From: Porphyrobacter sp. AAP82
Lineage (GTDB): Bacteria > Pseudomonadota > Alphaproteobacteria > Sphingomonadales > Sphingomonadaceae
NCBI RefSeq assembly: GCF_000331285.1
Contig: NZ_ANFX01000019.1
Location: forward strand, 1 to 64,000
Length of the DNA: 64,000 bases
Reading direction: 5' to 3'
Part shown: piece by piece, positions 40,406 to 48,624 of the stretch
Layout of the letters: each line of letters opens with the position of its first letter
Numbering within the stretch: the first letter of the stretch is position 1
Position numbers and translations under genes: made by a program
Notes under the pieces: generated by a model
Told to the model about the DNA's origin: nothing
The model's input: the letters and a program-made list of their open reading frames with translations, nothing else
The model's database searches: none

Positions 40406-41998
40406 TCAGTTGACCGCCCGGTCCTTGCCCGCCCAATAGGGCGCGCGCAGTTCGCGGCGCAGGATCTTGCCCGAAGGGTTCCTCGGCAGGGCGGGGATGA
40501 AGTCGACCGACTTGGGGCACTTGTAGCCCGCGATCAGCGTGCGGGCATGCTGGATCAGTTCCGCTTCGGTCAGGGTCTCGCCCGCCTTCACCACCACGCA
40601 GGCCTTGACTGCCTCGCCCCACTTGGGATCGGGCACGCCGATCACCGCCACATCGGCAACCTTGGGGTGCGAATAGAGCGCGTTCTCGACCTCGGCCGGG
40701 TAGACGTTTTCGCCGCCCGAGATGATCATGTCCTTCACCCGGTCGTGGATGTAGAGATAGCCGTCTTCGTCGAGATAGCCCGCGTCCCCGGTGCGCAGCC
40801 AGCCTTGCGGGTCGATGGTGGCGGCGGTGGCATCGGGGTTGTTCCAGTAGCCGCGCATGTTCTTGGAGGAACGCGTGGCGATCTCGCCCACGGTGCCGGC
40901 CGGAACCTCGTGGCCGGCCTCGTCGATCACCTTGATCTCGACCCCCGCGAGCGGCTTGCCGACCGAGCGCATCCGCACCGAGCCTTCGGGCACGTGGTCC
41001 TCGGGATCGAGCGCGACGATCGTGCCGCTGGTCTCGGTCATGCCGTACATCTGCACGAAGCCGCAGCCCATCACCCGGATCGCCTCGCGCATCAGTTCGA
41101 GCGGAATGGGGGAAGCGCCGTAGGTCACGTATTTGAGGCGGCTGAAATCGACCTCGCCCACGCGCGGGTGGTTGAGCAGGATTTGCAACGCGGCGGGGAC
41201 CAGGAAGATCTTCGAGATGTTGAAATTCTCGATCAGGTCCAATGCCTTGGTCGGGTCATATTCGGGCAGGACGATCGCGTTGGTGCCCGCGACCAGCGTG
41301 CCGATGCCGGTGCCCGTGCCGCTGATATGGAAGCACGGCATGGCGAGCAGCGTGACATCGCCCGGGATCGGCTCCTGCCACTCCCGCATATCCTCGCCGC
41401 TGGCGGTCGCATCGCGGCTGGAGAGGATCGAGCCATGGGTGATCACCGCCCCCTTGGGCTTGCCGGTGGTGCCCGAGGTGTAGAGCTGGAGCGCGTCGTC
41501 TTCGGCGCGGACGCGGTGCGCGAGGGGCGTCGCCGAAAAACCGTCGCGCCAGATGCGGTAATCGGTGCCCGGGTAGTCGGGCGCATCGATGCCGATCACC
41601 TGTTCGACATGGGGGCAACCGGCCCGGATCTGGCCGAGCACCTCGGCAAAGCCCTCTCCCACGAACACCACGCGGGCGCAGGAATTGTCGAGCACATAGG
41701 CGACCTCGGGTGCGGCGAGGCGCCAGTTCACCGGGGTCATCACCGCGCCGATGCGGTTGGCGCCGAGGAAGGCCTCGAAATAGAGCGGGTGGTTCTTGCC
41801 GAGGAAGGCGACACGGTCCCCGGGCTTGATGCCGAGCGCGAGGAGCCCGTTCGCCACGCGGTCGGCGCCCGCGTCGATCTCGGCGAAGCTGATCTCTTCA
41901 CCGCCGTAGGAAAAGGCGATGACATGCCCCTGCGCGCGGGCGTGTTCGCGGACGACGTCGCAGAAGCTATCTGCGGCCAGTGCTGTGTTCTCTCCCAT
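40406..41998 (-). CDS. AMP-forming acyl-CoA synthetase
   Basis: This 530-residue adenylate-forming enzyme has the P-loop LYTSGTTGKPKGAVITHG, the A5 motif QMYGMTETSG, the adenylate motif LRTGDAGYLDEDGYLYIHDRVKDMIISGGENVYPAEVE, and the catalytic lysine region GKILRRELR. It activates a carboxylic acid to its CoA thioester with ATP. It is the only CoA ligase in the island, so it probably feeds the two ACADs and the thiolase. ATG 41998; divergent from a thioesterase gene. Confidence 0.93.
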   Translation of the reverse strand: MGENTALAADSFCDVVREHARAQGHVIAFSYGGEEISFAEIDAGADRVANGLLALGIKPGDRVAFLGKNHPLYFEAFLGANRIGAVMTPVNWRLAAPEVAYVLDNSCARVVFVGEGFAEVLGQIRAGCPHVEQVIGIDAPDYPGTDYRIWRDGFSATPLAHRVRAEDDALQLYTSGTTGKPKGAVITHGSILSSRDATASGEDMREWQEPIPGDVTLLAMPCFHISGTGTGIGTLVAGTNAIVLPEYDPTKALDLIENFNISKIFLVPAALQILLNHPRVGEVDFSRLKYVTYGASPIPLELMREAIRVMGCGFVQMYGMTETSGTIVALDPEDHVPEGSVRMRSVGKPLAGVEIKVIDEAGHEVPAGTVGEIATRSSKNMRGYWNNPDATAATIDPQGWLRTGDAGYLDEDGYLYIHDRVKDMIISGGENVYPAEVENALYSHPKVADVAVIGVPDPKWGEAVKACVVVKAGETLTEAELIQHARTLIAGYKCPKSVDFIPALPRNPSGKILRRELRAPYWAGKDRAVN

Positions 41999-42086
41999 GG
42001 GGGGCAGGGATACTCCCCGGCCGCGCGCGTGTCATTGGCACAATTCATAGCGGGCTGGTGACGGCGCGGCGGGGTAGGGTGGCGGA

Positions 42087-42506
42087 ATGGCGATACCATC
42101 AGGCTTCGAAGCCGCCGGCTTCACTGCGGGCTTTCTCGATCACGGCGGGCCCTATTATCTCGGGGCCGCTTTCGAGGGCGTGCGCCCAGGAACCCCTAGA
42201 ATTGTCGGCCTCATGATCTGCCCGCACCACATCAACTACCGCGACGCGGCGCATGGCGGGGTGATATCGACCTTCGCGGACGTGGCCTTGAGCCATGCGG
42301 TCTACGATGCGGAGCGGCCCCGCCTTGCGCCCTCGACCGTGACACTCACGGTCAACTACCTCGCGGGCGCGAAGCTCGGCGACTGGCTGGAGGCGCGCGT
42401 CAGCATCGACCGGCTGGGCGGCCGCACCGCCTACACCTCGGGCGGCATCTGGCGCGGCGAGGAACAGGTGGCGACGATGAGCGGGGTGTTTTCCTTCAAG
42501 CGGTGA
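42087..42506 (+). CDS. PaaI-type hotdog-fold thioesterase
   Basis: This 139-residue protein has the hotdog core INYRDAAHGGVISTFADVALSHAVYDAERPRLAPSTVTLTVNYLAGAKLGDWLEA. HGGVISTFAD holds the usual Asn/Gly-Asp-type active site of the PaaI/4HBT branch. It likely frees stalled CoA from pathway intermediates. It is divergent from the CoA-ligase gene, only 88 bp apart, so one control region can serve both. Confidence 0.85.
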   Translation: MAIPSGFEAAGFTAGFLDHGGPYYLGAAFEGVRPGTPRIVGLMICPHHINYRDAAHGGVISTFADVALSHAVYDAERPRLAPSTVTLTVNYLAGAKLGDWLEARVSIDRLGGRTAYTSGGIWRGEEQVATMSGVFSFKR

Positions 42507-42718
42507 AGGCTGCGCAGCTTCGCTGCGGGGTTCCTCGCAGAGATCGCAGAGAAAGAAAGGGGCGACGCAAAGGGGTTGTCCCTTGCCGAAGGCACTTTCT
42601 CACTCCTCGGCGCTGCTCCAAGCGGCAAGGTCCGACGAAGAAAGCTGCTTTGCCGCGGGCACCCCTTCTCCGCGTCTCACTTTCCTCTGCGTCTCTGCGA
42701 GAAACCGCCCTTCTTCTA
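42507..42718. repeat. Inverted-repeat element between convergent genes (copy B)
   Basis: Aligns with copy A (39676): CTGCGCAGCTTCGCTGCGG, CTCGCAGAGATCGCAGAGAAA, TTGCCGAAGGC, and at the right CTCTGCGTCTCTGCGAGAAACC. The core between the arms differs more than the ends. It begins right after the thioesterase stop and ends in TTCTTCTA, where CTA is the stop codon of the minus-strand SnoaL gene, exactly as in copy A. Confidence 0.65.
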
Positions 42719-43255
42719 CCCCAGCCACGCCTTCACCGCCGCCGCCGAAGGATCGCGCTCGTCGTGATAGCCCGCCGCGCCCTCGGGCGTGTCCGACAGG
42801 TCCACCCCCTCCACCACCCGGAACTCGCGCCAGTCATACAGGCCCGTGCGCTGGGCGAGCCGCCATTCCTGCCCGCGCTTCTCGAACCGGTCGACATAGC
42901 GCCCCGCAACGATCGCCGAGTAGATCACGCCCTTGTCCGGAAACACCGCCGCCAGCGGGTAGCCGGGGGGGATCGTGTGCATCGCGGTCATGTAGGTTTC
43001 GGTGTGGCAGAGGCTATCGCTCTCGAAGCCGAAGATCGTCTGGCCGAGCTGGTGCTTGGTCGCAAGGCAGGGGTCGATGACGGCGCGCGCCTGCTCGACG
43101 AACCCGCGCCAGTCGCCTTCGATCGTGCCGAAGCGGAAGGTGGCGTCGGGGTGGAACAGGCGCTCCATCATCCCCCAGCGCCGCCGGTCGATGGCATGGG
43201 CATAGGCGGCGAGGATATCGCGGATCGCCTCGCGGTCTTCGAGGGTGCCGGTCAT
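42716..43255 (-). CDS. SnoaL-like NTF2-fold protein
   Basis: This 179-residue protein opens LEDREAIRDILAAYAHAIDRRRWGMMERLFHPDATFRFGTIEGDWRGFVE, a SnoaL_4 form close to that at 37669. AGRYVDRFEKRGQEWRLAQRTGLYDWREF closes the fold. The C-terminal DLSDTPEGAAGYHDERDPSAAAVKAWLG is an extension. Its start overlaps the CurA-type gene stop by 4 nt; that pairing also exists at 22230-24378. The stop lies in repeat copy B. Confidence 0.78.
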   Translation of the reverse strand: MTGTLEDREAIRDILAAYAHAIDRRRWGMMERLFHPDATFRFGTIEGDWRGFVEQARAVIDPCLATKHQLGQTIFGFESDSLCHTETYMTAMHTIPPGYPLAAVFPDKGVIYSAIVAGRYVDRFEKRGQEWRLAQRTGLYDWREFRVVEGVDLSDTPEGAAGYHDERDPSAAAVKAWLG

Positions 43256-44265
43256 GGGGTCAGCTCCACGATCACCTTGCCGATATTGGCGCCGGTGAAG
43301 AGTTTGGCATAGGCGGTCAGGGTGTTTTCAAGGCCGGTGGTCACGTCATAGGGCATCACCAGATCGCCGCTTTCCGTCCACTCCCGCAAGCGGCGGGTGA
43401 GGGCGGGGCCTTCGTGCATGAAATCGGGCGAGAAGAAGCCCTCAATGCGCAGGCGCCGCATCAGCACCTGATCGAATTCCTTGGGGGCGGTGCGGGTGCC
43501 GGCGGTGTAGTCCGCGAGCAATCCGCACACCGCGATGCGGCCATAGTGGTTCATGCGGGTCAGCACCTGGTCGAGCAGCGCACCCCCGACATTGTCGAAA
43601 TAGACATCGAAGCCCGAGCCGTCTCTTTTGGCCGTATCGAGCCGCGCGCCGACATCCCCCGCCTTGTAATCGACCGCCCCTGCGATCCCCAATTCTCCCG
43701 TCAGGTAAGCGCATTTCGCCGCCCCGCCCGCAATGCCCCACGCCTCGCAGCCGAGCAGCCGGGCGATCTGCACCGCGAGGATCCCGGTCGCCCCGGCCGC
43801 GGCCGAGACCAGCACGCGCTCGCCGGGCCTGGCCGCGCCGGTCCGCTCGATGCCCCACAATGCGGTCCACCCGTTCATGCCGAGCGGGCCGAACCACGCG
43901 CGCCGGTCGGCGACGGTGGGATCGAGCAGGATCGCGCCCGACATCACGGCATCGACCGTGCTGACATCCGCCCACTGCCCGAAGGCGCGCACCAGATCGC
44001 CGGTGGCAAAGCCTTCCGCGCGGCTCTCGATCACCTCGCCCAGCACCAGCCCCGTCATCGGGCCGCCCACCGGGAGCGGCGGCTGGTAGCCGTCCTCGCG
44101 GTCCGACAGCCACATGCGGGTGCCCGCGTCCATCGACAGGTGGGTGTTGCGGATGCGGATCTGGCCGTCGGCGAGGGGGGCGAAATCCTCCTCCACCAGT
44201 TCCAGCGCGGCGGCGAAATCGGTGCCCTCGGGGCGGCGCGCGATGCGCCAGATGCGGTTGTCCAT
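43252..44265 (-). CDS. NADP-dependent reductase of the CurA/PTGR family, third copy
   Basis: This 337-residue zinc-free MDR has LSMDAGTRMWLSDREDGYQPPL, the cofactor stretch ERVLVSAAAGATGILAVQIARLLGCEAWGIAGG and RIAVCGLLADYTAG. It resembles the other two copies in architecture but differs at most positions, so the three are old paralogues with distinct substrates. It heads a two-gene operon with SnoaL and is divergent from an NmrA-like gene. Confidence 0.9.
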   Translation of the reverse strand: MDNRIWRIARRPEGTDFAAALELVEEDFAPLADGQIRIRNTHLSMDAGTRMWLSDREDGYQPPLPVGGPMTGLVLGEVIESRAEGFATGDLVRAFGQWADVSTVDAVMSGAILLDPTVADRRAWFGPLGMNGWTALWGIERTGAARPGERVLVSAAAGATGILAVQIARLLGCEAWGIAGGAAKCAYLTGELGIAGAVDYKAGDVGARLDTAKRDGSGFDVYFDNVGGALLDQVLTRMNHYGRIAVCGLLADYTAGTRTAPKEFDQVLMRRLRIEGFFSPDFMHEGPALTRRLREWTESGDLVMPYDVTTGLENTLTAYAKLFTGANIGKVIVELTP

Positions 44266-44339
44266 GCGCGGCTTGTCAGACTGCCGCGCCGCTACGGCAA
44301 CCCCGCCTTTTCGCTAGGGCCAGGAACAGGCGCGGCTAT

Positions 44340-44347
44340 CACTTTGG
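44340..44347 (+). promoter_or_regulatory. Recurrent midpoint motif, variant CACTTTGG
   Basis: CACTTTGG lies at the midpoint of the 148-bp divergent region between the CurA-type and NmrA-like genes, 67 bases before the NmrA-like ATG. Confidence 0.3.
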
Positions 44348-44413
44348 CGCGGTGCGAGGGGGCGGGGGGCTTCCTAGTCTTGCCTCCACAAGAACACGAG
44401 GGAGAGAGGAACT

Positions 44414-45361
44414 ATGGCACTCATCACGGTGATCGGCGCGAGCGGGCGGCAGGGCCTTGCGCAGGTGCGCCAGGCGCTGGCGGCAGGCTATGACGTGCGC
44501 GCGATCTCGCGCCGGCCCGATGCGCTGGAGGGCGCGCCGGTCGAGGGGGTGGAGCGGGTCGAGATCCGGCCGATGGACCTCTACGACACCGCGACCTTCG
44601 CCGAGGCGCTCGAGGGCAGCGACTACATCTTCTACACCCACCCGCTGCAAGCCCGCGCCGACCGCGCCTATCTGGTCGGCGAAGTCGGCAAGGTCGCAGC
44701 CCACCTCGGGGTCAAGCGGGTGGTTTGGAACACCTCGAGCTGGATCCCCGACAAGCCCGGCGATGCCTTCACCTATGCCGGCAACACCGCCGGGATCAAC
44801 GCCCTGTGGCGTTCTGGCGCGCCGGGGACGGTGTTCGGGAGCGTCCTGTTCATGGACAACCTCCTGACCAACTGGGCGCGGCCCTTCATCGTCAATGAGG
44901 GGCGCTATGTGTACCCGCACAACCCGAACCTCGAAGCCAACTGGATCAGCCTCGACGACGTTGCGCGCTTCATGCTCGCCAGCCTCGAGCGGCCCGACAT
45001 GGAGGGCGCCTGGCTCAACATCGGTGGCCCCGAGCGGCTGGTCGGCAAGCAGGTGACCCAGTGCCTCTCCGAGGCGCTCGGCAAGGCAATCAAGTACGAT
45101 CCCTGCTCGCCCGCCGAGTTCGGCCGCTACCTCGTGGAAGCCGCCGGTGACGGGATGCCCGCAGAAATGCGCGCCGACTTCGCCAAGGGGATCGAGGACT
45201 TCTACGAATACAACAACAACGCGCCGACGCGGCCCTTCGCGGTCGACATGGACCACGTCTACGAACGCTTCCCGGAACTGGAGGGCAAGCTCGAGCCGAT
45301 GGGCGAATGGACCAAGCGGCAGGACTGGGGCGAGAGCAATTATCGCCCGGCGTTCGGGTAA
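44414..45361 (+). CDS. NmrA-like NAD(P)-binding protein
   Basis: This 315-residue atypical SDR opens ITVIGASGRQGLAQVRQALAAGYDVRAISRRPD, the NmrA/isoflavone-reductase-like cofactor motif. VKRVVWNTSSWIPDKPGD and WLNIGGPERLVGKQVTQCLSEALGK are typical of the family. The usual YxxxK is not evident, so it may be a sensor or a reductase of the phenylcoumaran type. ATG 44414 follows GAGGGAGAGAGG. A SnoaL gene follows after 4 nt. Confidence 0.82.
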   Translation: MALITVIGASGRQGLAQVRQALAAGYDVRAISRRPDALEGAPVEGVERVEIRPMDLYDTATFAEALEGSDYIFYTHPLQARADRAYLVGEVGKVAAHLGVKRVVWNTSSWIPDKPGDAFTYAGNTAGINALWRSGAPGTVFGSVLFMDNLLTNWARPFIVNEGRYVYPHNPNLEANWISLDDVARFMLASLERPDMEGAWLNIGGPERLVGKQVTQCLSEALGKAIKYDPCSPAEFGRYLVEAAGDGMPAEMRADFAKGIEDFYEYNNNAPTRPFAVDMDHVYERFPELEGKLEPMGEWTKRQDWGESNYRPAFG

Positions 45362-45365
45362 GACC

Positions 45366-45830
45366 ATGAGCGAACGGCGCGCGGCCAATATCGCGCTCTC
45401 CACCCGCTATTACGAGGCACTGGCGGCGGGCGATTTCGATGCGCTCGCCGCCCTGCATTCGGACGACGTGGTGTTCAACCTTCTCGGCACCACGCCGGTC
45501 TCCGGTCGCTGGGTCGGCAAGGCCGAATGCTTCGGGCCGGTCGTGGCCGAGGGCGTGATCGGAAAGCTGGTGGCCGAAACCATCCGCTTTTCGCGCCAGT
45601 GGCGGATCATGTGCGCCGACGATGATCGCGTGGTGGGGTTGATGCGCGGGGGCGGCATGGCCACCAACGGCCACGAATATCTCCAGACCTACTGCCAGAT
45701 CCTGACGATCGCGGACGGTCTGATCGTCGAGCTGCACGAGTTCTTTGACACCGCGCTGGTCGAGCTGGCGCTCAACGACAACCCGACAGCCAAGGGGCCG
45801 AGCGTGCCGGTGCGGCCGTTTGCGTTCTAG
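45366..45830 (+). CDS. SnoaL-like NTF2-fold protein
   Basis: This 154-residue protein opens RAANIALSTRYYEALAAGDFDALAALHSDDVVFNLLGTTPVSGRWVGKAECFG, the YesE/SnoaL_2 pattern, with LQTYCQILTIADGLIVELHEFFDTALVELAL at the end. It is the sixth NTF2-fold gene in the island and again directly follows an oxidoreductase gene. Function unknown; isomerase or hydratase activity is possible. Confidence 0.78.
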   Translation: MSERRAANIALSTRYYEALAAGDFDALAALHSDDVVFNLLGTTPVSGRWVGKAECFGPVVAEGVIGKLVAETIRFSRQWRIMCADDDRVVGLMRGGGMATNGHEYLQTYCQILTIADGLIVELHEFFDTALVELALNDNPTAKGPSVPVRPFAF

Positions 45831-46005
45831 CTCGGCAGATTGATTTTTTCACCCCCACCCATCGTCGCCCCGTACATGGCCCGGGGCTTGGCTCCTTGCC
45901 GTTCGGGTGGAGACAAAGAAAAGCCGACAATCGGGGGGATGGCGGCCTCGGCCTCGTTTCGGCCAAAAGCGGACGTTCAGGAAGCGCCCCCGCAGCGGAC
46001 ACTCG
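45831..46005. other. Spacer with repeat-like sequence at the edge of the AT-rich gene
   Basis: No gene is seen. A segment near 45960-45980 (GGCCAAAAGCGGACGTTCAGG) resembles a dispersed intergenic sequence I associate with sphingomonads. Such sequence at the border of a foreign-looking gene suggests past rearrangement. No transposase or clear inverted ends are visible. Confidence 0.35.
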
Positions 46006-46905
46006 CTACCCGCTCTTTCCCATGAGGACGTCCGCGGCGGAAGCGGGGCATGGGATCGATCTTTGTCCAGGCTCTCGACGTCCCCTGTCTCCTGCGCGAT
46101 GGCGCTGCGTTTCTTCCGCAGGATTGATTGTGGTTGAAGTGCCGATCCACTTCTGCATCTCTTCAGGTCCGAACCACAATGCACTGGAGTGGGGAACAGA
46201 GTTGGTCATATCATAAAATTGATGTGCCTTATCGTGGCTCATTCCCATTTCCATATAGTAATTCAGATACATTTCGTTCACCGGGTCATGTTTTTTATAA
46301 TCGTAAGGGCCCTTTCCATAATAATCGGACCAGCAATGAACTGCAAAACGCGCGCCCTTGTCCATCGTGCGGCGCACGCCCGCGATAAAGAGATCGACAG
46401 CGCCGGAACGCGCCGAGCCATTGTTAGGGACATGGGTCGACAACCCGCTCGCGCGGATCAAGCGACCGAGCTTGAGGTTGCTGATATCGTTGATTGTTCC
46501 TGGCGCATCAATGAAGTCCAGCTGATCGATGTCAGGGTATGAGGTCATCATCCGCCCGAAATGCTTCAGGCTCTCCGAGTCCGTCGCTCCGACCAGTCCT
46601 GCAACTCTGCTGTTCAAGACAACAAATGGCCCAAACCGCGCGGGCGGGGCGGCCGTCTCGTCTGCCGTTTGGCGATGGACTTCGGAAGAACATGCAGCAG
46701 ATGGCTGGTCAACTCTGATCCAGCAGCGCTTCACTGGATCCCAATCCTCGACCCATGTTTCAACGACCTGAACGCCAGTCTTCCGGGCCGCAGAATGATC
46801 TTCAGCCGGGGATGTTTGGTCCGTTGAAAACGATATCACCGCAAAGGCGAAGATTGCGAACAACGCCATCGTACATGCTGCAAGAAAGATTTTTGCGCGG
46901 TGCAT
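46006..46905 (-). CDS. Exported ClpP/COG3904-like protein in an AT-rich segment
   Basis: This 299-residue protein has an N-terminal signal or membrane anchor (IFLAACTMALFAIFAFAVISF). The middle (LDFIDAPGTINDISNLKLGRLIRASGLSTHVPNNGSARSGAVDLFIAGVRRTMDKGARFAVHCWSDYYG) resembles the ClpP-crotonase-fold periplasmic proteins of COG3904, with the usual serine-containing loop and HSW-like VHCW. The last 40 residues after MQKWIG are charged, unlike the family, and look like read-through into the spacer. GC is far lower than around it (45 of 120 bases at 46201-46320). Recent transfer and a damaged 3' end are likely. Confidence 0.6.
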   Translation of the reverse strand: MHRAKIFLAACTMALFAIFAFAVISFSTDQTSPAEDHSAARKTGVQVVETWVEDWDPVKRCWIRVDQPSAACSSEVHRQTADETAAPPARFGPFVVLNSRVAGLVGATDSESLKHFGRMMTSYPDIDQLDFIDAPGTINDISNLKLGRLIRASGLSTHVPNNGSARSGAVDLFIAGVRRTMDKGARFAVHCWSDYYGKGPYDYKKHDPVNEMYLNYYMEMGMSHDKAHQFYDMTNSVPHSSALWFGPEEMQKWIGTSTTINPAEETQRHRAGDRGRREPGQRSIPCPASAADVLMGKSG

Positions 46906-47249
46906 TCTGAAGACGCGATCTTGGGGGTTACCTTACGACCTTAAGTCACTTGAACTACAACAGCATCATCCATCCGAGGCCGGTAGCATCCGGTCTATAC
47001 AGCCCAGCCGACACATGCTTGCGAGTCTGGAACTATCCTGCACGGGAGCTGGCGCGCAAAGCGGGCGCTCAATGCACAAGCAATTCTCTCTAGAAACGTC
47101 GCGTCGGTGAAAAACCTGTCTATCGGGATAGCCACCAGATCTCATATGCCCTCGATCTTTCGGGGCGCAGGAAGCCACCCAATCCTGGACGTTGAGCACA
47201 GGCCCGAGCAACCCCGAAAGCAGCCGTTCCGAGGGCGGCGTCCGATCCA
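46906..47249. other. Gene-free region upstream of the AT-rich gene
   Basis: These 344 bases are of intermediate GC. Short open frames on both strands (for example minus 46966-47250) resemble no family I know. The region may hold the promoter of the AT-rich gene and decayed DNA from the same transfer. I see no repeat ends or RNA gene. Confidence 0.4.
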
Positions 47250-48479
47250 CTACTCCGCCGCCTGCCGCTGCTCCTGCGCGAAGATCGCCACCAGATCATC
47301 GTCGCTGGCGTTGACCAGACGCTCCACCCATTGGTGGAAGACCTGTCCGCCCTTCTCGTTCTTGCCGAACAGCACCTCTTTCATCAGGCCTGATGCCAAG
47401 GCCTGCTGCTGGCGCTTGCCGGTCGCATAGTCCTCGTCGCGCACCACGATTTCGAGGAAGTTGAACTGGTCGTGCGCGGCCTGGACCTGTTCGGGGGTCT
47501 CGGGCTGGTTTTCCATGACGTAGAACTGGGTGGTGTAGCTTGTCCCCACTGTCTCGCCCGGGAACAGCTGGCTGATCATCGCCCCGCGCTGGCCGCCGCC
47601 GTAGAAGCTGGCGATCGAGATGTGCGGGAAGATCGTCCACACGCCCTGCACCAGCACCTCCTGCGGCAGGTCATCGTCGGCCATCGCTTCGAGATCCATC
47701 TGCTGGTCATCGTCGCCCTGCACCTTGATCGCGAATTTCGACGGGGTCGAGAGGCGCTGGTGCGGGCCGAAGGCGAAGTAATTGGCGCGGTTGTAGAAGT
47801 CCGCCCCGAAGGTGTCCTTGTGGAGCACGGGCAGGTGGTAGAAATCGAGGTAGCCGTCATAGGCCGTCTTCCAGTTCGGACCCGAAAGCGTGCGCTGGGA
47901 GAACAGCGTCCAGCCTTCGAACTCGAAGGCCTTGAGCAGCTCGTCATAGCCGCACAGGTAATCGGCGATCGAGAGCTTGGAGAGCGGATCGAGCGTCACC
48001 CAGATGAGACCCGCGTTCTCGTAGACCGGGAACTTGGTGAGGCAGTGCTGGCTCTTGTCGATCTTGCCGAAGTCCTGCGGGGAAGCGACGCCGATCAGGT
48101 CGCCGTCGGCCTTGAAGGTCCAGCCGTGATAGCCGCAGGTGAAGCGGCTGGCATTGCCGCAGCCTGCCGCGAGCGGATTGCCGCGGTGGGTGCACATGTT
48201 GAGGAAGGCGCCCATGCTGCCATCCTTCTGGCGGCTGAGGAGCAGCGGCACGCCGCAGATGTCCATCGCCTTGAAATCGCCCGGGTTGGGCAATTCGCAC
48301 GAGGGCGCGACCATCAGCGGCAGGCGGCGGAAGATCTGCTGCTTCTCGGTCTCGAACACCGCCTGATCGGTGTAGGCGCTGGCCGGAATGCGCACGACAT
48401 CATCGGCATATTCCATCGTGTCGGCCGCGCCGTGGGCGACCAGATTGCGGGTCATTTCGACCAGCGTTTCGCGTGACAT
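47250..48479 (-). CDS. Rieske non-haem iron oxygenase alpha subunit (second)
   Basis: This 409-residue protein has the Rieske ligands Cys96-x-His98 (NMCTHRG) and Cys115-x2-His118 (TCGYHGW). The iron site is YDGYLDFYHLPVLH with His215 and His220, and Asp208 in the usual region. It differs clearly from the copy at 32624. Start ATG 48479 follows a GGGAGG site at good distance. It stands alone between the AT-rich gene and the TonB receptor gene, with the receptor's terminator upstream, so it has its own promoter. No electron-transfer partner is nearby. Confidence 0.92.
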   Translation of the reverse strand: MSRETLVEMTRNLVAHGAADTMEYADDVVRIPASAYTDQAVFETEKQQIFRRLPLMVAPSCELPNPGDFKAMDICGVPLLLSRQKDGSMGAFLNMCTHRGNPLAAGCGNASRFTCGYHGWTFKADGDLIGVASPQDFGKIDKSQHCLTKFPVYENAGLIWVTLDPLSKLSIADYLCGYDELLKAFEFEGWTLFSQRTLSGPNWKTAYDGYLDFYHLPVLHKDTFGADFYNRANYFAFGPHQRLSTPSKFAIKVQGDDDQQMDLEAMADDDLPQEVLVQGVWTIFPHISIASFYGGGQRGAMISQLFPGETVGTSYTTQFYVMENQPETPEQVQAAHDQFNFLEIVVRDEDYATGKRQQQALASGLMKEVLFGKNEKGGQVFHQWVERLVNASDDDLVAIFAQEQRQAAE

Positions 48480-48545
48480 TGCCGTTCCTCCCGGGTGGTC
48501 CTTTTGCCTGCGACCATCCGCCCTGGCGCCGCTTGCGGCAATCCT

Positions 48546-48569
48546 CACTTTTGGTCAGTAGGCCAAAAG
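48546..48569. promoter_or_regulatory. Palindrome containing the recurrent motif upstream of the second Rieske gene
   Basis: CTTTTGG (48548-48554) and CCAAAAG (48563-48569) form an inverted repeat with an 8-bp gap. The left arm is part of CACTTTTG, the same octamer as at 26601 and 29002. It lies 67-90 bases before the Rieske ATG. The palindrome suggests a dimeric regulator; the right arm also borders the T-run of the receptor terminator. Confidence 0.4.
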
Positions 48570-48573
48570 CGAA

Positions 48574-48601
48574 GGGGGCGGGCCATCGCTGGCCCGCCCC
48601 C
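48574..48601 (-). terminator. Rho-independent terminator of the TonB-dependent receptor gene
   Basis: On the minus strand a perfect 12-bp stem GGGGGCGGGCCA-GCGA-TGGCCCGCCCCC is followed by TTCGCTTTT. It begins 24 nt past the receptor stop codon. This is the clearest terminator in the window. Confidence 0.8.
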
Positions 48602-48624
48602 CGTCCCCCTGCTTTTCTTGCGGA

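Noticed and set aside
22230-45830. A polyketide biosynthetic cluster because of SnoaL and ABM proteins
   Set aside because: No ketosynthase, acyltransferase or cyclase genes of polyketide assembly are present; the acyl-CoA and oxygenase genes fit catabolism.
46966-47250. Small gene of about 94 codons on the minus strand upstream of the AT-rich gene
   Set aside because: No recognisable family, no good ribosome site, and odd composition; treated as gene-free DNA.
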